Assembly (NCBI GenBank): GCA_023410675.1
Contig: JAEYPM010000108.1
Location: forward strand, 1 to 53,424
DNA from: Bacillota bacterium
GTDB lineage: Bacteria > Bacillota > Clostridia > Lachnospirales > Cellulosilyticaceae
DNA length: 53,424 nucleotides
Direction of reading: 5' to 3'
The position numbers and the translations under genes are program-made. Position 1 is the first letter of the stretch. Each line of letters starts with the position of its first letter. Under the pieces are notes generated by a model. It did no database searches and had not been told where the DNA came from. It saw nothing but the letters and a program-made list of their open reading frames with translations. Positions 17,286-26,122 of the stretch are shown in pieces.

Positions 17286-18668
17286 ATGTTATTTGAAGAT
17301 ACTATAGCAGCTATTTCCACACCTATAGGGGTTGGTGGTATTGGTGTTATAAGAATAAGTGGGAAGGATGCTGTACCTATAGTAGATAAAATATATAGAC
17401 ATCCTCAAAGTAAATCTTTAGAAAATATGCCAACGCATACCATCCATTATGGACATATTGTTTCAGATGATGATGAAGTTATAGATGAAGTCCTTGTAAT
17501 GTTAATGAAGGAACCTAAGACTTTTACGAGAGAAGATGTGGTTGAAATAAACTGCCATGGAGGCCCAATAGTCCTTAATAGAGTACTTGTGGAACTAATA
17601 AAAAATGGGGCAAGATTAGCAGAAAATGGTGAGTTTACTAAAAGAGCATTTTTAAATGGGCGTATCGATTTATCTCAAGTTGAAGCAATCATGGATATTA
17701 TAGAAGCAAAAACAGATAGATCATTAACACAGGCAGTTCATCAGCTAGAAGGACGTTTATCTAAAAAAATAAAAGAATATCAAGATCGATTACTTAATGT
17801 TATTGCTTCTATAGAAGTTTCTATTGACTATCCAGAGTATGATAATGATGATCCACTTGCTGAGAGCTTCAAGGGAGAGATTATTAACTTAAACGATAAC
17901 TTAAAGGATTTACTTATGACTGCTGATACTGGGAAAATGATCAGAGAAGGTGTAAAAACAGCAATTGTAGGCAGGCCAAACGTAGGAAAATCATCATTAT
18001 TAAATGCACTTTTAGAAGAAAATAAGGCTATTGTAACAGATATTCCTGGAACAACAAGAGATATAGTTGAAGCCTATTTAAATATTGATGGTATCCCTTT
18101 TATACTTTTAGATACAGCAGGAATTAGAGAAACAGACGATATTGTTGAAAAGATAGGTGTAGAAAAATCTAAGGATTCTATTGATGAAGCTGATTTGATA
18201 CTTGTTTTATTAGATAGCAGTAATGATCTTATAAATGAAGATATTGAGATACTTAATCAAGTTAAAGATAAAGAAGTTATTTATGTACTCAATAAAATAG
18301 ACTTAACGTCAAATATTTCCCGGGAAATATTTGATAAGTATTTGAAGAACCAAAAAGTTGTTTACCTATCAGCAAAAACCTATAAAGGATTAGATAAGCT
18401 TAAAGCTTATATGAAAGACTTTATTGAAAAAGGAACAACAAGTATTGACGCTAAAGTGACTTTAACAAATAATAGGCAAAAGCAAGCATTAATAAAAGCT
18501 ATTGAAAGCTTAGATAAAGTAATAGATGCTATAGCGTTTAACTTACCTGAAGATCTTATGGCTATTGATTTACATGATGCTTATGGACACTTAGGAATGA
18601 TTGTGGGTGAGGCAATAAAAGAAGACATTATCAATCAACTTTTTAGTAGATTTTGTCTTGGGAAATAG
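17286..18668 (+). CDS. mnmE: tRNA modification GTPase MnmE
   Basis: 460 residues. An N-terminal folate-binding domain precedes the inserted G domain: G1 GRPNVGKSS, G2/TTR region DIPGTTRD, G3 DTAGIRE, G4 NKID. The C-terminus ends in the family motif CLGK. With MnmG it makes the 5-carboxymethylaminomethyl group on U34 of certain tRNAs. mnmG follows after 20 bases. A perfect Noc-binding palindrome is embedded at 18315-18328. Confidence 0.96.
   Translation: MLFEDTIAAISTPIGVGGIGVIRISGKDAVPIVDKIYRHPQSKSLENMPTHTIHYGHIVSDDDEVIDEVLVMLMKEPKTFTREDVVEINCHGGPIVLNRVLVELIKNGARLAENGEFTKRAFLNGRIDLSQVEAIMDIIEAKTDRSLTQAVHQLEGRLSKKIKEYQDRLLNVIASIEVSIDYPEYDNDDPLAESFKGEIINLNDNLKDLLMTADTGKMIREGVKTAIVGRPNVGKSSLLNALLEENKAIVTDIPGTTRDIVEAYLNIDGIPFILLDTAGIRETDDIVEKIGVEKSKDSIDEADLILVLLDSSNDLINEDIEILNQVKDKEVIYVLNKIDLTSNISREIFDKYLKNQKVVYLSAKTYKGLDKLKAYMKDFIEKGTTSIDAKVTLTNNRQKQALIKAIESLDKVIDAIAFNLPEDLMAIDLHDAYGHLGMIVGEAIKEDIINQLFSRFCLGK
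18315..18328. promoter_or_regulatory. Noc-binding site inside mnmE
   Basis: ATTTCCCGGGAAAT is an exact match to the B. subtilis Noc-binding consensus and extends as a perfect palindrome to 18311-18332. The coding sequence reads through it as SNISREIF. The noc gene is 3.2 kb away, so the site and protein support each other. Confidence 0.8.
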
Positions 18669-18688
18669 ATGGTTAGAAGGAGAAGATT

Positions 18689-20575
18689 ATGACATATCTT
18701 GCAGATCAAATAGATGTTGCTGTTATAGGTGCTGGACATGCTGGCTGTGAAGCTGCTTTAGCAGCAGCACGTATGGGAAAAAAGACTATTGTTTTTACAA
18801 TGTCATTAAATAGTATAGCGATGATGCCTTGTAATCCTAATATTGGGGGTACTTCAAAGGGGCATTTAGTAAGAGAAATAGATGCCCTTGGTGGTGAAAT
18901 GGGAAGAAATATTGATAAAACCTTTATTCAATCTCGCATGCTCAATACAGCAAAAGGACCAGCAGTTCATTCACTTAGAGCTCAAGCTGATAAAGATGAG
19001 TACACCACAAAGATGAGAAGAACCTTAGAAAGAACCCCTAATCTATCAATTAAGCAGCAAGAAATTGTAGATATTCTTGTTGAAGATGGTAAGGTTGTTG
19101 GTGTTTTGACAAACACAAATGCTATTTATCATTGCAAAGCGGTGGTATTAGCGGGAGGGACTTATTTACGTTCAAGATGTCTTACGGGAGAGTGTATTGA
19201 GTATACAGGTCCAGGAGGGTTAAAAACATCCAATAGCTTAAGTGATTCATTAAAGAAACTAGGTATTGAATTAAGAAGGTTTAAAACAGGTACACCTGCT
19301 CGTGTAGATGCACGAACAGTTAATTTTGATGTTATGGAAAGACAAGATGGTGATGAAAAGATTGTTCCTTTTTCCTATGAAAATATAAACAATCCATTTA
19401 TAAAAGATCAATTGCCATGTTATTTAACCTATACCAATGAAAAAACGCATCAAATTATTAGAGATAATCTAAGTCGTTCCCCTTTGTATTCAGGTGTTAT
19501 TGAGGGAACAGGCCCTAGATATTGTCCTTCTATAGAAGATAAGGTGGTAAGATTTGCTGATAAAGGAAGACATCAGGTATTTTTAGAGCCAGAAGGTGCT
19601 GATACTACAGAAATGTATGTTCAAGGCATGAGTTCTTCTCTTCCAGAAGAAGTGCAAATACAAATGCTTCGTTCTTTAAAAGGACTTGAAAATGTTGAAG
19701 TTATGAGGATAGGTTATGCTATTGAGTATGATTGCATCAATCCTACTGAGCTTAGGCATTCTTTAGAGCATAAAGAAATCAGTGGCTTTTTTAGTGCAGG
19801 GCAAATGAATGGGAGCTCTGGCTATGAAGAAGCAGCATCACAAGGACTTATTGCTGGGATTAATGCAGCACTTAAAGTTGAAGGAAGAGAACCCTTGATT
19901 ATTGATCGATCAGAAGCTTATATAGGTGTTTTAATAGATGATTTAGTTACTAAAGGAACTAATGAGCCTTATAGAATGCTTACTTCAAGAGCTGAGTATA
20001 GACTTTTATTAAGGCAAGATAATGCAGACCTTAGATTAACTCAAAAAGGTTATGAGGTTGGTCTGATATCAGAGGAAAGATATAAAAACTTTATTGAAAA
20101 GAAAAATGCAATAGAATATGAAATAGAAAGACTCAGACATGTTTATGTAGGAACTAGTGAAGAAGTTTCCAAAATACTTGAGGAAAAAGGCACTACACCT
20201 CTAAGATCAGGTATTGCGTTATCTGAGTTATTAAAGAGAAAAGAGCTCAGCTACGAAGATTTTGAGAAAGTAGATGTAACTAGACCTAAACTTTCAAATG
20301 AAGTAATTGATCAAGTAATGATTGAACTAAAATATGAAGGATATATTTCTAGGCAGAAAAAGCAAGTTGAGCAGTTTATAAAACTAGAAAAGAAAATCAT
20401 ACCAGAAGATATTGATTATGATGATATATATAGTCTAAGAATTGAGGCAGTACAGAAGTTAAAGAGTATAAAGCCAGTATCTATTGGACAAGCTTCACGT
20501 ATATCAGGGGTATCCCCAGCAGATATATCTGTATTACTTATATATCTAGAGCAAAAGAGAAGAAATAAAATCTAA
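18689..20575 (+). CDS. mnmG: tRNA uridine-5-carboxymethylaminomethyl synthesis enzyme MnmG
   Basis: 628 residues, normal length. The FAD-binding start is VAVIGAGHAGCEAA, followed by the family segments CNPNIGGTSKGH and GTYLRSRCLTGE, and the SSGYEEAASQGLIAG region. The C-terminus carries the helical MnmE-interaction domain (ISRQKKQVEQF; PADISVLLIYLEQ). FAD- and NADH-dependent partner of MnmE. AGAAGGAGAAG lies before the ATG. Confidence 0.96.
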   Translation: MTYLADQIDVAVIGAGHAGCEAALAAARMGKKTIVFTMSLNSIAMMPCNPNIGGTSKGHLVREIDALGGEMGRNIDKTFIQSRMLNTAKGPAVHSLRAQADKDEYTTKMRRTLERTPNLSIKQQEIVDILVEDGKVVGVLTNTNAIYHCKAVVLAGGTYLRSRCLTGECIEYTGPGGLKTSNSLSDSLKKLGIELRRFKTGTPARVDARTVNFDVMERQDGDEKIVPFSYENINNPFIKDQLPCYLTYTNEKTHQIIRDNLSRSPLYSGVIEGTGPRYCPSIEDKVVRFADKGRHQVFLEPEGADTTEMYVQGMSSSLPEEVQIQMLRSLKGLENVEVMRIGYAIEYDCINPTELRHSLEHKEISGFFSAGQMNGSSGYEEAASQGLIAGINAALKVEGREPLIIDRSEAYIGVLIDDLVTKGTNEPYRMLTSRAEYRLLLRQDNADLRLTQKGYEVGLISEERYKNFIEKKNAIEYEIERLRHVYVGTSEEVSKILEEKGTTPLRSGIALSELLKRKELSYEDFEKVDVTRPKLSNEVIDQVMIELKYEGYISRQKKQVEQFIKLEKKIIPEDIDYDDIYSLRIEAVQKLKSIKPVSIGQASRISGVSPADISVLLIYLEQKRRNKI

Positions 20576-20666
20576 AAGTGAATTTCTATAGTGAATGAGA
20601 AGCATGTAATTGGAAACGTAAAAAGAGAAATCTATAGAAAAGAGACCATAAGTAGAAAGAGGAAAA

Positions 20667-21416
20667 ATGATGAATGAAAAAACGCTATTAGTTGAGGGTG
20701 CAGAAAAACTAGATATTTCCTTAACCAATGAGCAGGTTGATCAATTTATGATCTATAAAAAGCTTCTTATAGAGTGGAACAAAAAGATTAACTTAACAGC
20801 CATAACTGATGATGAAGAAGTTATTACAAAGCATTTTCTTGATTGTTTGTCACTTTCAAAGAGCATAAAAATGAGTGAATTAAAAAATCTAATCGATATT
20901 GGGACAGGAGCAGGTTTTCCTGGACTTGTTGTTAAGATTGCTTTTCCACATATTGATGTTACTTTAGTAGATTCCCTTAAAAAGAGACTTAATTTCTTAG
21001 AAGAGGTTATAAGGGATCTAGGCTTAAAAGATATAGTATGCATTCATGCACGTGCTGAAGATCTTGGTAAAGAAAAAATCTATAGAGAAAAGTATGATAT
21101 ATGTGCGTCAAGGGCTGTAGCTCATTTAGCAGTGCTTTGTGAATATACCTTGCCATTTGTTAAAGTAGGGGGATTTTTACTTGCCTTAAAAGGTCAAAAA
21201 TTAGATGAAGAAATAAAAGAAAGTAAAAATGCTGTTTCTATTCTTGGGGGTAAATTAGAAGGTGTTTGTGATGTAGAGATACCATTTACAGATATAACTC
21301 ATCGTATTGCTAAGGTGAAAAAAATTAAAAAGACAGAATATAAGTATCCACGTAAGGCAGGAGAGCCTAATAAAAAGCCTTTAGGAATGATAGAGCAAGT
21401 AGATATAAAAAAATAG
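20667..21416 (+). CDS. rsmG: 16S rRNA (guanine527-N7)-methyltransferase RsmG
   Basis: 249 residues. The SAM-binding motif is DIGTGAGFPGLVVKIAFP, followed by the second acidic strand VTLVDSLKKRL and the ASRAVAHL segment. Two adjacent start codons (20667 and 20670) follow GAGG; the second has better spacing. Gene order mnmG-rsmG-noc is conserved in Bacillota. Loss in relatives gives low-level streptomycin resistance. Confidence 0.95.
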   Translation: MMNEKTLLVEGAEKLDISLTNEQVDQFMIYKKLLIEWNKKINLTAITDDEEVITKHFLDCLSLSKSIKMSELKNLIDIGTGAGFPGLVVKIAFPHIDVTLVDSLKKRLNFLEEVIRDLGLKDIVCIHARAEDLGKEKIYREKYDICASRAVAHLAVLCEYTLPFVKVGGFLLALKGQKLDEEIKESKNAVSILGGKLEGVCDVEIPFTDITHRIAKVKKIKKTEYKYPRKAGEPNKKPLGMIEQVDIKK

Positions 21417-21524
21417 AAATAGAATGATATTATCGAAATTATTAAAAAAAGGTAGTTTTTTCCAAAAATATATGATATACTATGTATTAAGTTCGAAATA
21501 TGTTTGGGGGGAGCTTAGTACATT

Positions 21525-22322
21525 ATGAAGAAAGAATTAAAGATAGAATATATTCCTGTGGAAAAGATTAGACCAAACCCATATCAGCCTAGAAAGAACT
21601 TTGAACAGTCTTCATTAGAGGATCTTGCTAAGTCTATTTCAGAACATGGGATTATGCAGCCTATTACCTTGCGAATGATAGGTAATTCTTATGAACTTAT
21701 TGCTGGTGAAAGAAGATTAAAAGCAGCTAAAATTTCTGGGTTAAAAGAAGTACCAGCTATTATAGCAGAAGTAACAAGTAAAGATAGTGCAATACTTGCA
21801 CTTATTGAAAATTTACAAAGAGAAAATCTAAATTTTATGGAAGAAAGTGAAGCCTATAACATTGTGATGCAGGATTATGGCTATACACAACAAGAGTTCG
21901 CTGCAACACTTGGAAAAAATCAGTCTACTATAGCAAATAAGCTTAGAATATTAAAATTGCCTCAAGAAATAAAAAAATTGCTCGTAGAACATAATTTAAC
22001 CGAAAGGCATGCAAGGGCACTTTTAAAGTTACCAAGTTCTGAACTTCAGCAAAAAGCAATTCATAAGATTATTAAACAAGATCTTAATGTAAAAAAATCC
22101 GAGCAGCTTATCAATGACATGTTATATGAAATAACAAATGATAGATCACCAAATAGTGAATCTCATCAAAAAGTTAAAACCTATATTAAAGATATAAGAT
22201 TATTTACAAATACAATTACACAAGCAGTGAATATTATTCAAAAGTCTGGTATCGATGCAAAATATACAATGCAAGAAAAGCCAGATGGTTATGAGATAAA
22301 GATTAAGATTCCAATTGGTTGA
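21525..22322 (+). CDS. noc: ParB-family nucleoid occlusion protein Noc
   Basis: 265 residues. The ParB N-terminal CTP-binding domain shows IRPNPYQPRKNF, ELIAGERRLKAAK and ALIENLQRENLNFMEE; a central HTH follows (YTQQEFAATLGKNQSTIANKLR), and the C-terminus is a dimerisation region. It is a paralogue of the parB at 28219. Position directly after rsmG and the presence of an ATTTCCCGGGAAAT site in mnmE favour Noc rather than a second partition ParB. Noc prevents septum formation over the nucleoid. Promoter-like TATACT lies about 45 bases upstream, with a G-rich RBS. Confidence 0.82.
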   Translation: MKKELKIEYIPVEKIRPNPYQPRKNFEQSSLEDLAKSISEHGIMQPITLRMIGNSYELIAGERRLKAAKISGLKEVPAIIAEVTSKDSAILALIENLQRENLNFMEESEAYNIVMQDYGYTQQEFAATLGKNQSTIANKLRILKLPQEIKKLLVEHNLTERHARALLKLPSSELQQKAIHKIIKQDLNVKKSEQLINDMLYEITNDRSPNSESHQKVKTYIKDIRLFTNTITQAVNIIQKSGIDAKYTMQEKPDGYEIKIKIPIG

Positions 22323-22343
22323 TGAATTGGAATCCTTTTTTTT
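22307..22343 (+). terminator. Terminator of noc
   Basis: GATTCCAATT (22307-22316) pairs with AATTGGAATC (22325-22334) and eight T follow. The stem includes the noc stop codon. Confidence 0.88.
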
Positions 22344-22422
22344 AGATAGATATGTAGATCTTTACAATTACAAGGATACGTGATATTATACTGCTAATTT
22401 CTTATGTATGCTAAATAAACTG

Positions 22423-22517
22423 TTGACTAATAAAGATACTTTTTATTAATAATAAGTCGTTTAGGTGACAGCTATTAAGCATAACAGGTTCGTCTCGAAA
22501 GTGATGAGTCTTTTTTT
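22423..22517 (+). ncRNA. Possible short terminated leader or small RNA upstream of the YbaK-like gene
   Basis: TTGACT (22423-22428) and ATTAAT (22445-22450) at 16-base spacing form a plausible promoter. About 40 bases beyond the expected start, GGTTCGTC (22487-22494) pairs, with wobble, with GATGAGTC (22503-22510), and seven T follow. This would give an RNA of about 60 bases ending before the downstream gene, i.e. a small RNA or an attenuated leader. I recognise no known riboswitch in it. Confidence 0.4.
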
Positions 22518-22559
22518 GTTTATATGTGATTTTGATAGTGAAAAAGGAGAAGAATACTG

Positions 22560-22601
22560 ATGAATGTCAAACTTACAGTGTTAATTTCAAAAAGGAGATA
22601 A
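22560..22601 (+). CDS. Possible 13-codon leader ORF before the YbaK-like gene
   Basis: ATG 22560 follows AAAGGAGA at good spacing and encodes MNVKLTVLISKRR. Its stop codon lies four bases before the next start and the RBS of the next gene is inside it, so translation of one would affect the other. It may be chance; it has no other support. Confidence 0.35.
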   Translation: MNVKLTVLISKRR

Positions 22602-22605
22602 TAAA

Positions 22606-23022
22606 ATGTTTAAAATCGATAATGAAAATAAGTTAACGGATAGTGTACTAAGTGATAATCAAAAGGTGGTTTGTGATTTATTAGATAAGCTTAATATACG
22701 TTATGATTTGAAATTTCACCCGCCAGCACATAGCATTGAAGAATGTGAGGAGATTGTTCATAAATTAGGAGAAGGAGTGCACTGTAAAAATTTATTTTTA
22801 AGTAATAGACAAGAAACAGAGTTCTTTCTTTTACTTATGCGTTTTGATAAAAAGTTTAAAACAGCTGAAGTTTCAAAGCAAATTAATCGCTCAAGATTGA
22901 GTTTTGCTAAAGATGAGTACTTGCAAAAATATCTTCATGTTATGCCTGGATCAGTAAGTCCTATGGGCCTCATGTTTGATTTAGAGCATCATGTTCATTT
23001 ACACAACATGTTCCAACCTTAG
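22606..23022 (+). CDS. YbaK/EbsC-family aminoacyl-tRNA deacylase, short at the C-terminus
   Basis: 138 residues. The family core is present: a CKNLFLSNR segment, an FLLLM strand, the conserved Lys in DKKFKTAEVSKQI, RLSFAKDEYL and the GSVSPMGLMFD loop. Members of the ProXp-ala/PrdX type hydrolyse mischarged tRNA in trans. The usual tail of about 25-30 residues after the SP.GL loop (the HP.. segment) is missing; the frame ends in LHNMFQP soon after LEHHVHL. The gene may be a truncated but folded version or a decaying one. It has AAAGGAG before the ATG and precedes argS. Confidence 0.75.
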   Translation: MFKIDNENKLTDSVLSDNQKVVCDLLDKLNIRYDLKFHPPAHSIEECEEIVHKLGEGVHCKNLFLSNRQETEFFLLLMRFDKKFKTAEVSKQINRSRLSFAKDEYLQKYLHVMPGSVSPMGLMFDLEHHVHLHNMFQP

Positions 23023-23113
23023 TAGAAATAGGATAGTAATGACTTGATATACCTATCATAATTCGTTACAATAAAGGGTGGAAAACATATAACTAATTAT
23101 AGAGGAGAAAAAA

Positions 23114-24820
23114 ATGAAAGATTTTAAAGTAGATGTTGCTACCTTACTTAGCGGCAAGATCTCAAGTTTAACTGAAGATCAGATATATGACATGATAGAG
23201 GTACCAGCTAATTCAGAGATGGGAGATTATGCATTTCCGTGTTTTAAGTTAGCAAAAGAATATAGAAAAGCACCAAATATGATTGCTAAAGAAATTTTAG
23301 AGGTATTGCCAAAGGTTGATTTTATTTCTAAGGTTGAAAATGTAAATGCCTATATTAATTTTTTTGTGGATAGAGAACTTCTTGTAAGACAGACTCTTGA
23401 CGAGATTATGTCTACTAAAGAAACTTATGGATTTGCTAAGGAAAAAGATAAAGGAAATGTTGTTATTGATTATTCTTCACCAAATATAGCAAAACCATTT
23501 CATGTTGGACACTTAAGATCAACCGTTATAGGAAATAGCCTTTATAAAATATATGAAGCTTTAGGGTATAATTGTGTTGGCGTGAATCATTTAGGTGATT
23601 GGGGAACACAGTTTGGAAAATTAATTGTAGCCTTTAAAAAATTCTCTAGCAAAGAAGAGATAGAGGAAAAGGGTATAGCAGAATTGTTAAGAATCTATGT
23701 ACTTTTCCATGATGAGGCTGAAAAAGATCCATCTCTTGATCAAGAGGCTCGTGATTATTTTACAAGAATGGAGCAAGGAGATGAAGAGGCACTTAGTTTG
23801 TGGCGTTGGTTTAAAGAGATTAGTTTAAAAGAGTTTGAAAGAGTATATGACATACTAGGTGTTACTTTTGACAGCTATAATGGAGAGGCTTTTTACAATG
23901 ATAAAATGGCTGATGTTATTAAAGAGCTTGAAGAAAAAGGTCTTATTGAAGTCAGTGATGGTGCTAAAATTGTAAAATTAGATGAAGATAATATGCCACC
24001 ATGCCTTATTACTAAAAAAGATGGAAGCTCTTTATATGCTACACGCGATATTACAGCGGCAAAGTATCGTAAAGAAACATATGACTTTAAAAAGTGTATT
24101 ATTGTTACGGCTCTTCAACAAAATCTCCATTTTGCCCAGTGGTTTAAAGTAATTGAAAAAATGGGCTACCCTTGGGCTAAAGATTTAGTACATGTTCCTT
24201 TTGGTATGGTAAGTATGGAGTCAGGTTCGTTATCTACACGTAAAGGAAATGTTATTTTCTTAGAGGATATTTTAAATGAAGCTATTCAACGAATTAAAGC
24301 TATTATTGAGGAAAAAAATCCAGATTTAGAAAATAAAGAGAGTGTTGCAAGACAAGTAGGTGTAGGTGCTGTTATTTTTGATGACATGTATAATAATATT
24401 ATTAAGGACATTCAGTTTTCTTGGGAGAGGGTTTTAAATCCTTATGGAGAAACAGGACCTTATGTGCAATATGCTCATGCAAGAGCATGTAGTGTGCTTA
24501 GAAAGTCTAATACTGATGGAACATTTTATATAAATGTTGATTTTACAAAGATTACGGACGACAACTCAGTAGCCTTAATTAAAGAACTCGCAAGATTTAA
24601 GGATGTTATACAATTAGCAGCTGACAAATACGAACCATCCTATGTAGCACGTTATGCTGTTCATGTTGCTCAAGCTTTTAATAATTTCTATAATGTTAAT
24701 ACTGTACTTGTAGAAGATGTAGCAGTAAAAAATGCACGCTTGGCGTTAGTTCAAGCTTCGATCTATGCACTGAAAAATGCGTTGTACTTACTTGGCATAC
24801 AAGCACCAGAAGAAATGTAA
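23114..24820 (+). CDS. argS: Arginyl-tRNA synthetase
   Basis: 568 residues, class I enzyme. Visible are the N-terminal Add1 domain, the HIGH-type motif in AKPFHVGHLRSTVIG, the KMSKS-equivalent LSTRKGNV, and a C-terminal DALR anticodon domain ending LLGIQAPEEM. It charges tRNA-Arg using ATP. AGAGGAG precedes the ATG. No T-box is seen upstream. Confidence 0.96.
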   Translation: MKDFKVDVATLLSGKISSLTEDQIYDMIEVPANSEMGDYAFPCFKLAKEYRKAPNMIAKEILEVLPKVDFISKVENVNAYINFFVDRELLVRQTLDEIMSTKETYGFAKEKDKGNVVIDYSSPNIAKPFHVGHLRSTVIGNSLYKIYEALGYNCVGVNHLGDWGTQFGKLIVAFKKFSSKEEIEEKGIAELLRIYVLFHDEAEKDPSLDQEARDYFTRMEQGDEEALSLWRWFKEISLKEFERVYDILGVTFDSYNGEAFYNDKMADVIKELEEKGLIEVSDGAKIVKLDEDNMPPCLITKKDGSSLYATRDITAAKYRKETYDFKKCIIVTALQQNLHFAQWFKVIEKMGYPWAKDLVHVPFGMVSMESGSLSTRKGNVIFLEDILNEAIQRIKAIIEEKNPDLENKESVARQVGVGAVIFDDMYNNIIKDIQFSWERVLNPYGETGPYVQYAHARACSVLRKSNTDGTFYINVDFTKITDDNSVALIKELARFKDVIQLAADKYEPSYVARYAVHVAQAFNNFYNVNTVLVEDVAVKNARLALVQASIYALKNALYLLGIQAPEEM

Positions 24821-24852
24821 TAGTATATTGTTATATTATTTATTGTTTTCTA

Positions 24853-24898
24853 TATAGAATTCACTACGCATTACTTGATTTTCAAAGTGAATTCTATA
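24853..24898. repeat. Palindromic element after argS (GTGAATTCTATA family, copy A)
   Basis: Arms TATAGAATTCACT (24853-24865) and AGTGAATTCTATA (24886-24898) are perfectly complementary. There is no T-run, so it is a poor terminator. The same arm sequence occurs in other intergenic hairpins of the window. Confidence 0.65.
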
Positions 24899-24945
24899 CT
24901 ATTATACTCCTGAAAAATACGAAATGATTAGAAAGGGTTTATATT

Positions 24946-25845
24946 ATGGGTAAAAGAGCAGTATTACTCTACAATCCGATGTCTGGAGATAGAAAAGTCT
25001 TATTAAATTTGGATTATATTATAACAAGACTTCAGAAGATGGACTATATAGTAAGCATGTACAGAAGTATGGATAAAGGTGGAATTGAAAATTATATTAT
25101 TAATCATATTACCAATGACAACACAGATCTTATCCTTATTTCTGGGGGAGATGGTACGCTAAATGGTTGCATTAATGGGATGATGTTAAAAGAACTAACT
25201 ATTCCTCTTGCTATTTTACCACTTGGTACATGTAATGATTTAGCGTATACATTACGTATTCCGGAGGATATAAAAGGAGCTTTAGATGTGCTTCAAGAGG
25301 GAAATTTAGAAAAGATTGATCTTGGAAAAATTAATGATCGTTATTTCGTCAATGTATGTAACATGGGTATGTTCAGCGAAATTTCCCATACTACAGATTT
25401 GGAGATGAAGAAAAACTTAGGAAGATTAGCTTATTATATAAAAGGTATAGAAAAGATAACAGATTATAAACCTATGAGTTTAGAGATAACAATAGATGGC
25501 GTAACTTTACAAAACAAATATGTTTTATTTTTTGCGTTTAATGGAAAAAGAGCAGGTGGATTTGATAAGCTTGCAAAAAATGCTAGTATACAGGACGGTA
25601 TGTTTGATATTATTGGTATACAGGATGTTCAGTTTCACGAAATACCAGGACTATTTTTTAAAGTACTAAATGGTGAACACTTTAATGATCAAAAAGTGGA
25701 TTTCGTAAAAGGGCAGAGCATAAGAATAGAATGTACAGATGATCAGAACAATATTGTTGTTGATATTGATGGAGAGCGAGGACCTGTTTTCCCACTAGAA
25801 ATTAGTATTATTAAAGATGGATTAAATGTGTATGTTCCTATTTAG
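24946..25845 (+). CDS. YegS/DgkB-family diacylglycerol or lipid kinase
   Basis: 299 residues of the DAGK catalytic family. The nucleotide-binding loop is ISGGDGTLNGCINGM, preceded by the YNPMSGDRK strand, and LGTCNDLAYTL carries the family's conserved Asn-Asp. The C-terminal beta-sandwich ends in VDIDGERGP, the usual D-G-E motif. It phosphorylates a lipid such as diacylglycerol at the membrane. It is followed by a strong terminator, so it stands alone. Confidence 0.88.
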   Translation: MGKRAVLLYNPMSGDRKVLLNLDYIITRLQKMDYIVSMYRSMDKGGIENYIINHITNDNTDLILISGGDGTLNGCINGMMLKELTIPLAILPLGTCNDLAYTLRIPEDIKGALDVLQEGNLEKIDLGKINDRYFVNVCNMGMFSEISHTTDLEMKKNLGRLAYYIKGIEKITDYKPMSLEITIDGVTLQNKYVLFFAFNGKRAGGFDKLAKNASIQDGMFDIIGIQDVQFHEIPGLFFKVLNGEHFNDQKVDFVKGQSIRIECTDDQNNIVVDIDGERGPVFPLEISIIKDGLNVYVPI

Positions 25846-25870
25846 ATAGGATTATGTTATGAATGAGCAT

Positions 25871-25915
25871 AGCCTCAAAACATTTATGAGTAATAATTGT
25901 TTTGAGGCTTTTTTG
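25871..25915 (+). terminator. Terminator of the lipid kinase gene
   Basis: AGCCTCAAAACA (25871-25882) pairs with TGTTTTGAGGCT (25898-25909), followed by TTTTTT. Confidence 0.92.
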
Positions 25916-25973
25916 TGTGCTTTTTGCTTTGTAGTATTAGCCTTTAATTTTAATTTTGTTTAATATTTTGGAT

Positions 25974-25989
25974 TGTTCCACGTGAAACA
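25974..25989. promoter_or_regulatory. parS: parS centromere site 1 (consensus)
   Basis: TGTTCCACGTGAAACA matches the bacterial parS consensus TGTTNCACGTGAAACA at every position. It lies 1.5 kb upstream of soj-parB, close to the origin. ParB loads here as a clamp and recruits SMC. Confidence 0.95.
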
Positions 25990-26122
25990 ATTTGAACATA
26001 TGTTATTTTCACATATAACTGGTCAACTTCTGTAACTTTAAGTACACTAAATTAATAATTTTTCAGTGAATGTTATAAGGTGTGACTTCTTCTTAATCCC
26101 TATATAGGATTGATGTTGATTA

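Noticed and set aside
23070..23113. AGGGTGG before argS, possible T-box specifier-antiterminator core
   Set aside because: The following bases are AAAACA rather than the T-box ACCGCG, and no antiterminator or terminator hairpin is visible.
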